A stretch of DNA of 64,000 nucleotides from Phaffia rhodozyma (lineage: Eukaryota > Basidiomycota > Tremellomycetes > Cystofilobasidiales > Mrakiaceae). The notes below the pieces were generated by a model, which searched no databases, had not been told where the DNA came from, and worked only from the letters and a program-made list of their open reading frames with translations. The stretch is taken from positions 1,071,501-1,135,500 of the forward strand of contig JACGZH010000003.1 in the NCBI GenBank assembly GCA_014706385.1. The letters are read 5' to 3'. Position numbers and translations under genes: made by a program. Positions 50,612-59,996 of the stretch are shown one piece after another. Each line of letters begins with the position of its first letter. Position 1 is the stretch's first letter.

Positions 50612-51952
50612 CTACTGCTTCTTGAAGTAAGCCATGGCATCCTTAGGGTCGATCGACTCGGGGTTCTCCGGGGACCTATTTTTGCAATATCAACACACAG
50701 GATCAGATAACTTGTGCGTACGCTGCGAGGTGAATGAGAGAAACAAAGAGGATTCTCACCATCCAGAGGGGCAGACTGCAGATTTGGTTCATTCGACATG
50801 CAAGACGAATCAGCAATAGGTCACGATATCGAAAAGAGAGAAAGAAGTTAACATACCCTCTCCGTGCTCGGCGTTGAACTGGAAAGCCTGGATCAACCGA
50901 ATGGTCTCCTCCACACTTCTGCCAACAGGCAAGTCATTGATGGTGATCTGTCGGACGATACCCTCTGTGTACACGAGGGTTGTATGAGAAAGGCAAACGT
51001 AAGTCAACTGTGAAATAAAAACCTTTAAACTCGGGACATTGCACGCACCAGGGTCGATGATGAAGAGACCTCGAAGGGCGATGCCTCCCTCCCTGAGGAG
51101 TACACCATAATCGGACGACATCTCGTGGTTTCGGTCGGCAAACATGGGAATTGAGAGGTCCGGTCCACTATGGATGTCGAGAAAAGAAAGAAAAAGTGAG
51201 CGAAAGGTACAATCTGTCAATATGGATAGATAAACCCAAGCGAGCAAGACATACAGTCCACCCTGCTGTCGAGGCAAGTTAGCCCAAGCGAGATGGGAGC
51301 TGATTCCCAAGAGATAGCGAACAACCAAGGGCAGAGTTTCGGTTAGATCAAAGCGAGTGAAAGCAGGAGATATGGGCCATGAAAAAGAAGCGCACTATTC
51401 AGAGTCGGTCGAGATGGCGAGGACCTCGGTGTTGAGCTCTCTGAACTTGGAGAGAGCTCGGTCGAAGGAAAGGATCTCGGTGGGGCAAACAAAGCTGGTG
51501 TCAAGAGTAAAGATAATCACATGAACACGATGTACCATCTGTCGAGGCGAGGATGACACTTACGTGAAATCCATTGGGTAGAACAGAAGGACAAGATACT
51601 TTCCCTTGTAGTCGCTCAACGAAACCTCCTTAAACTCTCCTTTCTCGACGACGGTTCCCTTGAATTCAGGAGCGGGCTGTGTTCATTGAATAAAACAAAA
51701 AGTATGTGTATCAGGTGCTGCTGCAGACACAAATTCACGGGCACAAGATGGACATACAGCCTGAACGAATGCCCGGCCAGGATAGTTGTACTCCTGAAGG
51801 CCATCAAACAACCGGTCAGACCTGTTGACGGCGGAAGAGGCGATGGAACGGAACGCAGGATGGATCATAGGCAGCCTAGATGCCACGACAAACCGTGTGG
51901 GCATCCCTTTGAGGGCGGAAGAGAACAATCTAAGAGCAGACTGTCTAAGCAT
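50612..51952 (-). CDS. Mitochondrial 2-Cys peroxiredoxin
   Basis: The enzyme reduces peroxides using a peroxidatic and a resolving cysteine, recycled by thioredoxin. The N-terminus [20 protein letters not shown] is basic and Ser-rich, fitting a mitochondrial presequence. [39 protein letters not shown] (peroxidatic Cys), STDSEYSHLAW, RQQGGLGPDL (GGLG motif), RGLFIIDP and [16 protein letters not shown] follow. The resolving Cys is VCPSGW, rebuilt from a short exon, and the last exon ends [12 protein letters not shown] with the YF motif. GGLG plus YF marks peroxide-sensitive (over-oxidisable) typical 2-Cys enzymes. Its start is 224 nt from that of the divergent mitochondrial cyclophilin. Confidence 0.93.
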
Positions 51953-52176
51953 GGTTGGTCAGTTGTGTGAGTGTGTGTGTGTGTATGCTGTGATGGATGT
52001 ATGCTGAGATGATGAGCGCACTGAAAAAATAAACTAGAAAAATAAACTACAACATTACAAAAACGTATTAGACCCTGTTTTAGGATCTTTTCGATCCGAC
52101 CGCTCTCTTTTTGATCTTCAACATCCACTCCATCAATCCTTTCATCTCTTTTAGTTCTCAACCGATTCGTATCAAC
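51953..52176. promoter_or_regulatory. Shared promoter of mitochondrial peroxiredoxin and mitochondrial cyclophilin
   Basis: Both start codons lie within 224 nt on opposite strands. A (GT)n run at about 51964-51984 sits next to the peroxiredoxin start. Both products carry mitochondrial presequences, so common control is plausible but not shown by any recognised site. Confidence 0.65.
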
Positions 52177-53739
52177 ATGTCCCTCAAGGCTGCCGCTCGA
52201 TCCTTCTCCTCTGCCGCTGGCAAGTCGTGAGTGACGGCTTTTCGCAGTCCTTTGGTTGTCTTGTTTGTTTCGTATTCTTACATCCGATGCTTGCCATTCT
52301 CGATCGCCTTTTGCTAGCAACGTTTTCGTAGGTCTTCATCGTACAATCTCTTTACATCACATTCTCGTCGACAGCCTGCTGACAACACGGTTGAATTGTA
52401 TCTGTTGTGTCTTCACATAGTTCGATGTTTCGATCTCCCAGAAGCCTGCTGGTCGAATCGTCTTCAAGCTCTACGATGGTACGTTTTAAGCTATCAAACT
52501 CGGGGGATATAACCTTTCGGTTGACCTGACTGTCTCTTACGTATGCCCCTTTTTTCTCAGATGTCGTCCCCAAGGTAAGATTTCGCTCGATGTATTGCCA
52601 TATATAGTGTTTCGAATGAACCTAAAGATCTGTCTTGTTTTTGCGGCCCGATCAGACTGCCACCAACTTCCGAGCTCTTTGCACCGGAGAGAAGGGTGCG
52701 CTTTTGCTTTTGTCAATATTTCTCACGATCTCAACGTCTTCTTACGCTTTTTCTTTCTGTTTCGGTGTCCAACGCATATACAGGTTTCGGATACGCCAAG
52801 TCCCCCTTCCACCGAGTTATTCCCAGTGAGTTTTTTGGTTTCTGGTTTTTCCTGTTGTAACTCTTGCAAAACCACTAGGCTGACGTCAATCTTTGTTCCA
52901 AACTTCAAAGACTTCATGCTTCAGGGTATGTCGTTGTTTCTTTGTTTTTCTAGATCTCTTTAGTGCCGGATCTCTCTGACGTCTCCAACCGGGCTATCTC
53001 TTTAGGCGGAGACTTCACTCGACAGAACGGAACGGGTGGAAAGTCCATCTACGGTGAAAAGTTCGCTGTACGTCACCTCGAGCGCCCTTCTTCCTGTCCG
53101 AAATCTAGCCTTGACATTGACCGGTCACCTTGATTCTTGATTCTTGATTCTCATTCACAGGACGAGAACTTCAGTATGTTCAATTTTTTGTCTATATTGC
53201 TTTCGAGGCACAGGAATAAACCATGATTCTTTTCATTGACAACTGAACAGACGTGAGACACACTAAGCCTGGACTTCTTTCCATGGCCAACGCCGGCCGA
53301 AACACCGTTCGTTCTGCTTCATCCCTCTTCAGCCTCCTTTTCCTTTGCTTTTCGTGCTCATAACTGTGCAACATGAACCGTCTCTGTCTTCTTTTTTTTA
53401 CAGAACGGATCTCAGTTCTTTGTATGTGTCTTGTTCATAGCTCCTATTCTTCTCAGGACTACCAATTGACAAAGTTTACTCTTGGTCGGCTTTTCAGATT
53501 ACTACCGTCCCTAGTAAGCGTTCTCCTCGGCCAAGTATAGGATTTATGTGATTCTTCCAATGCTGATTGAGTGCTTTATTTGACTTTCTCTCCTGACAGC
53601 TCCTCACCTTGATGGAGCCCACGTGGTGTTCGGTGAGGTCATCGAGGGTATGGACGTCGTCAAGGCCATCGAGGCTCAGGGATCTCAGTCTGGAAGGACC
53701 CGAGGACCCATTGTTGTCGAGTCCTGTGGAGAGATCTAA
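52177..53739 (+). CDS. Mitochondrial cyclophilin (peptidyl-prolyl isomerase), 13 exons
   Basis: The protein starts [18 protein letters not shown], a short mitochondrial presequence, then [40 protein letters not shown] (catalytic Arg), [40 protein letters not shown], and ends VVESCGEI. Exons: 52177-52226, 52318-52327, 52421-52478, 52561-52574, 52656-52695, 52784-52825, 52911-52925, 53006-53067, 53161-53173, 53251-53306, 53404-53421, 53498-53513 and 53600-53739. Six exons are 10-18 nt. Every join keeps the cyclophilin frame. The residue at the cyclosporin-binding Trp position is His (codon 53605-53607). Yeast Cpr3 and animal cyclophilin D are the functional analogues. Confidence 0.93.
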
Positions 53740-54147
53740 GATCAAGGAGCGAAGAGAGAGAAACGCCCTTCATTTCTTTCCTCTCTGCTCCAACCTAGTC
53801 GACCAACTCTTCGAGCTTGAGCGAGTTTTGAGAGTAGAGTGGTAGATGATGCATGGATTTTGAAGAAATAACTTGGACATTGGCACTTCTATGCCTGCTA
53901 TAGCGATTTTTGAGACAAGCGATCGTCACTCCAGATAGGACTCGATCCCAGTTGTCATCGTTTCTCTTATGCTCAGTTTCGATAGGTCACAAGAGGGAAA
54001 GGAAAAAGATATTTTTGAGGATCCCAAAGTCGTGATGTTATAATGAACTAGAAGATAGAATGATAGAAAATGGGTTTCTTTTTATGACAGACATAACAAA
54101 ATAACAAGAGATAATCGAAGGAGTTGGGTTTATAGTCGTTTTTCTTT
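53740..54147. other. Convergent 3' flanks of mitochondrial cyclophilin and SmE
   Basis: No exon is supported. The region is A/T-rich towards 54150 and should hold both 3' UTRs. Confidence 0.45.
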
Positions 54148-55099
54148 TTATGCAGAAACAGGCTGGATGAGAGTGATGTTGTCTCCTTTCAAAAGGATTC
54201 GACCTGTTGAATCAAAGTGGGAAACGGAGAGAAAAGTTGGGTGTCAGTCTGAACGTACTTTCTTGATCTATCCGGGTTGTCTCGACGTCAGCGTCTTTCG
54301 CCTCATCTTTCTTTCTCACTCGTTTCGGTTCCCTATCGATCCTTCTAGCGTATTTTCTTCCAGTAGAAATAGAAAGAGAAGAAAGACGAACCAAGCTCAA
54401 CTCTTGAGGGCTCTCCTTTGATCCCGACCTCGACAGCCGAATCCAAGACGACGTTCATGAACTCGTCGAACCCCTAGTTTACGGTGTTTTCCGTCGGTTA
54501 TTGTTTTTTCCATTGATTTAAGAAGCCGTTTCGTTTTGGAAGATAACAGAATACATGGTGATGCATATGATCAAGAAGGAGAGGACGTGCGGGTAAGAGT
54601 GAAGAGTAACAAAGAAAGTGACGCGTCAGGACGTTGCATTTTAGACTCGTAAACAGCGCTAGGGCTTGTCTAGGTGCATCTATGGACCTCCTTGCTGATT
54701 TCTTTCGGCCAGAGGAGAAAGAAAAAGAGCAAAAGGACGAGACCAGCCGTGCTAGACTCAAACGCAGAACAAGGGCGATACGTACGATGATGACACCTTC
54801 CATCCTGGTCGACACATTATCGTACAGCCAGATCTGGACTTTGGATTTCTACACAGATTCCGGATGACAGGAGTTTGAGGACAATAGGAAATAAAGGGAT
54901 CCCAATAAAATCAGATCAGGCTTGGATCTTTCGGACAGACGAACAATGTACTCGGTCGATTGATATCGATTGATGCAAAGCTTGTTGGAAAAACAAGTCG
55001 CAAAAACTAGCGAGAAGAACAGTAGACACGTACAGATTGAAGGTGCTTGAAGATGATGTTGATGGGCTGAACCATCACACGCTGGGATCTACCGGACAT
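54148..55099 (-). CDS. SME1: Small nuclear ribonucleoprotein E (SmE), spliceosome core
   Basis: SmE is one of seven Sm proteins forming the ring on U1, U2, U4 and U5 snRNAs. Four exons join in frame: MSGRSQRVMVQPINIIFKHL with QS, then KSKVQIWLYDNVSTRMEGVI with I, then GFDEFMNVVLDSAVEVGIKG with EPSRVEL, then GRILLKGDNITLIQPVSA and stop. The Sm1 motif (VQIWLYDN...GVIIGFDEFMNVVLD) and the Sm2 motif (GRILLKGDNITLI) are complete. The length of about 88 residues is normal. The track of open frames alone misses most of this gene because each exon is short. It is divergent from homoserine kinase. Confidence 0.95.
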
Positions 55100-55405
55100 G
55101 ATTACGAACGAAAGAAGGACTGAAAGAGATAGAGAGAGTGGTGAGTGTGTGGTGTGAGGTTTGATGTATGAGAGGATGGAAAGAAAGAAGGAGAGATGGT
55201 TTGTCGTTGGCACAGGTGGTAACGCGTAGCCTTTCAAGCTGGTTACAACTGTTGCTTACGTCAGCATACGACTAATGACTGGCCCACTTTTTACCTGCCA
55301 GAAATTCAAAGAAGAAGCGGAAAAAAAGCAACACTTCCTTCGGCTATCGACAACATCTCTCTTCTTTGCTAATTCCATCTCGTCAGAATCATCTATCTAA
55401 CAGCC
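55100..55405. promoter_or_regulatory. Divergent promoter between SmE and homoserine kinase
   Basis: A 306-nt spacer serves the two diverging genes. It holds short GA/CT runs near 55100-55200 and no supported exon. Confidence 0.5.
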
Positions 55406-56989
55406 ATGCCAGACTGCCCGTCAGAACCGAGAGAGTTCCAGATCAAAGTCCCTGCCACTTCGGCAAACATCGGACCAGGTTTCGATGTCGTTGGACTCTC
55501 CCTCAGCCTTCATGTTACTATGGATATCAGCATCAACCCGTAAGTTCTTGTTCTTCTTCTCTTTTTTTTTCAGGGTCTTTTTTTCCTATTATTGCTTGGC
55601 CGAGCATCTATGTTTGCAGATAGATCAGTCGTATGGACCACAATACTAACGCTTGGATCATATCGGTCTCCGTTTTCGTTTTAAAACAATACCGCAACTG
55701 AAATCGCTAAACCCATCAAATCACTATCACGCCAGTTCCAACCCGTCCGACACCACGCTATCCTATGAGGGCGAGGGAGCTGTAGGCGTACCACTTTCAC
55801 CTTACAAGAACCTGATCACCAGAACTGCGCTCTACGTTCTTCGATCCCATGGGATCCGAGACTTTCCTCCTCACCTTGCCATCCACGTTCATAATCAAAT
55901 CCCTTTCGGCCGAGGTCTAGGCTCGTCCGGCGCGGCGGTCATCGGTGGTGTCATTCTCGGATCACACATTGGAAAACTTAATCTGCCTTTGGCTCGACTG
56001 CTTGATTTTGCGCTCATGGTCGAGCGACACCCAGACAACGTCTCTGCCGCGCTCGTCGGTGGCTTCGTCGGAAGTTATCTTCGAGAGCTCAGCCACGAGG
56101 AGACTCACGCGGCGTCGGTCCCTTTGGCCGAGGTCTTGCCCGAATACCCATCGGATGCGGGACCGAACTGGGGAATGGATCCTCCTATCCCACCGTTTGG
56201 AATCGGCCACTACGTCCAGTTCGGTTGGGCGAAGGAGATCAAGGCCATCGCTATCGTTCCTAGGTTCGAGCTCTCCACTGCCAAGGCGAGAGAGGTATTG
56301 CCGGAAGCATACACCAGGAAGGATTTGGTTCGTGTCTATCGTTTTTCTTTCTTTATGATGCATCGCTTCTTTGATTGTTTTATAAATACTAAACTTCGAT
56401 GGTGACACCTTGGCTTCTTTCTCTTTCGTTTCTGTCGTCCATTATTCTCTTCTACTTCCCTTCTACCAGGTATTCAACTTGCAACGATTGGCTGTCTTGA
56501 CCACAGCGCTCGCTCGATCCCCTCCTGATGCGGATCTGATCTACGAAGCTATGAAAGACCGAGTTCATCAGCCTTACCGAAACGTCCTTGTATGTAGTTT
56601 CTTTTGTTGAGGGCGGCTTGTCATGATATTGAAATCCGCACGCGCGCGCGCGAGAACACGAACCTCTCCGATACTGACAGCCTTTGATTCTTCTTTTTTT
56701 TCCCCAATCGTATATCCCTCTCACTTTTGTGACATTCCTACAATAGATTCCTGGACTTCCTCAAGTGCTTTCTTCCCACACTCCAACGACCCATCCCGGA
56801 TTGCTTGGAATCTGTCTCTCTGGAGCCGGACCGACTGTCCTCGCTCTGGCCACCCACGGCTTCGAAGCCTTGGCGGAGAGCATCCAAAAGAAATTCCTGG
56901 AGAACGGAGTTGAGGTTGACTGGCATCTGCTTGAGGTTGGCGGAGGAAGCCAGATTACCGAAGATGGCAAGTTAGTCGAGTTGAAGTGA
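55406..56989 (+). CDS. THR1: Homoserine kinase (threonine synthesis)
   Basis: This GHMP-family kinase phosphorylates L-homoserine on the way to threonine. The N-terminus reads IKVPATSANIGPGFDVVGLS, the GHMP N-terminal motif. A second exon gives IPFGRGLGSSGAAVIGGVIL, the ATP-binding loop, then VERHPDNVSAALVGGFVGSY. Later exons give VFNLQRLAVLTTALARSPPD, HQPYRNVLIPGLP and GLLGICLSGAGPTVLALATH, the third GHMP motif. It ends GSQITEDGKLVELK. Three introns are present; the third contains an alternating CG run. Length of about 370 residues matches fungal Thr1. The ATG at 55406 gives MPDCPSEPREFQ. Confidence 0.94.
56639..56653. repeat. Alternating CG run (possible Z-DNA) in a homoserine kinase intron
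   Basis: A short run of alternating C and G, flanked by CA/GA, lies in intron 3 of the homoserine kinase gene. Such runs are the preferred sequence for left-handed Z-DNA. Confidence 0.75.
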
Positions 56990-57365
56990 GAATGGGAGTT
57001 GGACTAGGAAAACTTTGTAGAACAGAAAGAATTCATTGGGATATTTAGAGAATGAGCTTCGTTGTATTCTATTCGTATCATCTGCTGGCAGACCGTTAAA
57101 CACAGCACTCATAGGCAAAGGGCTGGTTATGTATTGTATACGACCTATGCGCTGTTCGTGCTCGTGTGAGGCAAGAAAGTTGATGTGTGAGGATTCACCA
57201 TCTAAGGCCTCTCTCTTCCGCAGTCCTATTTTTTTGCCAGAGGGGCTGTCCGAAGAAACATCAGCAGCAACAAGGCCAAGCATCAAGCAACGTCTCTCTC
57301 GACCATCACACCGAGCTTGCTTTCTTTTTTTACTACGGGCTCTCATTCCACTGTCAGCATCAACG
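56990..57365. other. Spacer: homoserine kinase 3' flank and LEA2-gene promoter
   Basis: No exon is supported in this 376-nt tandem spacer between two plus-strand genes. Confidence 0.45.
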
Positions 57366-59546
57366 ATGGCATACAGAGATCCGTATTCCGGTCAGGGTGC
57401 GTGTAAAGGAATTTCTCTTTTCTTATTTTGTAAAGTCGTTGCGACTATTTCTGTTCAACGATGTTGTTGTTGCTGCTGCTGATGCATGCCGATGTTGCGG
57501 ATGATGTTACTGCTGCTGCTGTTGCTTCTACTGCCGATACTGCTGCTTGGTCACCTCTCAGTCTCGCAAGGAGCATACGAAACCCAAGAGAGACCATACG
57601 AAAACTACGCAACAGGTGGCTCTGGCTATGCTCGTCAATCCGCCTACAGTTACGCTGTCTATGGAGAGGAGAAGCCACCGGCGCCCCCTCGGTCGACTGG
57701 ATTGTTAGGTTAGTTGTTGATGTTCCTCCTCAAGTTCCATATCCTTCTTTTGAAGAGGTTCCGGGGACCCTGTACTGTTATGCCCAAGTGATCTTCCGTT
57801 CCTCCTTTGAGCTGCATCGCTCTCTTCCTTGCAACTCTTGTTCCTTCATACCAACACACGCATCCATACACATACACGCACATACACACACACACTCACT
57901 CACTCACTCACTCACATATTCCTCCGTACAGGGAGAATCGACCTTCTATCTGCCCATTCTCGCTATGACTACCTTTGTATCAAGCGTCGACCCAGAGAAA
58001 GCTGACGTCCGCCCTGCCCCTCCTATTGTTCTCGCTGCTCTGCCCCCGACGATATCCGTAGGTGAATGGAGAAAACAGGATAGGGGCAAGATCCTTATGA
58101 GGGTATGTATGCTTGTGCCCAACATTTGACCGTCAACACGTTGAGGGAATCTTCACAATCACCTGACCAAATCAAGAATTATCCGTGGTGTGTGTATCCA
58201 GGGCGGAGGTTTGAGGTTCTTTGGACGTTGTCTTGCTTGCACATTGATGTTTGGGATCATCCTTCTGTTGTCGATCGTCTTCTCCTTGGCAATGTTCATC
58301 AAGGTACGTGTTGATTCGTTTTCTTCTCAACATCCACAAAGTTGGAAGTCTTTGAGATTTGACAGACAAAGATCGTTGTTTCAATTATGGGATCGATCAG
58401 CCACCGGACATCATCGTTCAAAGCGTCAAAGTTGGCACACCCGCTTACAACGGGACAGCTCTCACCGTAGAGTTCAATGTTGTTCGTCCAGTTTCTTATT
58501 TCGCTCTCTTGCTATTAGGTACAACTGACTGACTGACATGTTCATGGTGACACCGTGCTGAAACTAGAACTTGGAAGTATTGAATCCAAACTACTTTTCT
58601 GCGTCGATCAAGAACGTGGAAGCTCTCGCATACTGGCCCGATGTCACCAACTCAGGTGAGTTCTCTCTTTGATCGACGTTGTGAAGACTACCTAGACTGA
58701 TTGAGAACTATCTGCGTTTCCTTCTTAACGATCTCATCAGTCGGAGAGGGGTAAGATCGTTCAAATTTCGGATTCTATCAAGCGAAATCTTTGGACAATA
58801 TACATTCAATATCTGACTTTTTCTCTTTGATATTTTCTCCGGACGTTCCTGAATTGATGGCAACCGATGACCACCAGATCCATAAAATCAGTCAAGTAAG
58901 TTCGTTTCTGTTTGATCGACATCTCGCATCGCGCAGAATTTCTCACCTGTTTTCATGTTTCCTTGAATTACGTGTCATCTAGATTCAAATCCAATACCAA
59001 AACCACATTTACCGTCCCATTCGAGCTGATCTATGAATCTTCAACCGATACGAGTAAAACGATCATCACGGATGTAAGCCTGCTCGCTCTCGAAGGCATC
59101 TCACTGTCTAACCTGACTCATTCCCTCATTCTGTGTGCTTTGATTACATTAAGATTATAAACGATTGCGGCTTTCTCTCAAGCTCCACTAAAAAGGACCT
59201 TACATTGGATTATACCCTCGATATGTCGATTTCGGTACTAAGTGTACGGCTGCTATTCGTTTCAACCCTCATCTGGGTGACAAGGTTTAGATTGATCTTG
59301 ACGGAACGCTGTTTTTTTCTTCTTTCGCCTCATCTAATTAGATCTCGGTTTCGCCTACGATCAAGAACTCTGTCAGCTTCGAATGTCCGTTCACCCTGGC
59401 CGAAATCGAGGTTCGTTTCTCTCCCTCTTCTTCCCATCTTCGTGTTTGCCGTACATCAGTGTTCTTTTCTTTTGTATATACCGACTGACGTTTTTCTTTT
59501 CTCATCACAGTCATTGGGATTGGACGTGGCAGGCTTAACCTCATAG
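57366..59546 (+). CDS. Single-pass membrane protein with LEA2-type domain
   Basis: Exon 1 encodes MAYRDPYSGQ and joins GAYETQERPYENYATGGSGY. A later exon ends VGEWRKQDRGKILMR and joins GGGLRFFGRCLACTLMFGII with LLLSIVFSLAMFIKV, one membrane anchor. The rest is a LEA2-type beta domain: PDIIVQSVKVGTPAYNGTAL, NLEVLNPNYFSASIKNVEAL with AYWPDV, TTFTVPFELIYESSTDTSKT, INDCGF, LTLDYTLDMSISVLS and TIKNSVSFECPFTLAEIE, ending LGLDVAGLTS. Related fungal LEA2 proteins sit in the vacuole or plasma membrane (Tag1-like); function here is unknown. About ten introns interrupt it, several with microsatellites. Frame of the exon around 57940-58100 is the least certain. Confidence 0.75.
57462..57545. repeat. (GTT/GCT)n triplet-rich tract in LEA2-gene intron
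   Basis: Intron 1 of the LEA2-type gene contains clustered GTT, GCT and TGC triplets. They lie between the exon ending GGTCAG and the exon starting GAGCATACG, so they are probably not translated. Confidence 0.7.
57852..57915. repeat. (CA)n and (CACT)n microsatellites in LEA2-gene intron
   Basis: A CA-rich tract runs into perfect CACT tetranucleotide repeats at about 57893-57915, just before a probable acceptor at 57929. This is a likely length polymorphism. Confidence 0.85.
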
Positions 59547-59996
59547 TCATGGTGTCCAGATCGTTCTGAAGAGGATTGTGGCAATCCAGTGTTCATACGT
59601 CTCTTGACTACTGCTATCAGTATCATCCCTTGGCTTCTTCTTTTTTTCCTCCCCTCTTTTTCTTCTCAATTTCCTTGCTCTTCTGTACCTATGGTTATTT
59701 TTTTGGACATATTTCTATCCGCGCAATGGACTCTTTTCGCCTTCTTCTCCTTCATTTGATATCTTCGCGCTATGACTGTATTCTTGCCATGAACCTTTTC
59801 CCTGACTCCAAATAGTCATCGGTTACGTAATCGTGCCAAAAAAGAAAGGCTGCCGAAAAGTCGAAACGGAAACGGAAGCCAAGATTAGAGGTATCTCGCC
59901 AATTATCTCCTTCCTTCTCCTCCATCAAGTAGGCAGGAGCAGCAGTCTTGTCAGGATCGTACGCACGTACACACCCAACGGACTATAGACGGACAG
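59547..59996. other. Spacer: LEA2-gene 3' flank and AIR-gene promoter
   Basis: No exon is supported in this tandem spacer of 450 nt. A T/C-rich stretch at about 59640-59700 probably belongs to the 3' UTR of the upstream gene. Confidence 0.45.

Noticed and set aside
57461..57720. Continuous open frame with poly-Leu/Ala near the LEA2 gene start
   Set aside because: It reads through an intron with triplet repeats; the exon starting GAGCATACG joins better to the ATG exon.
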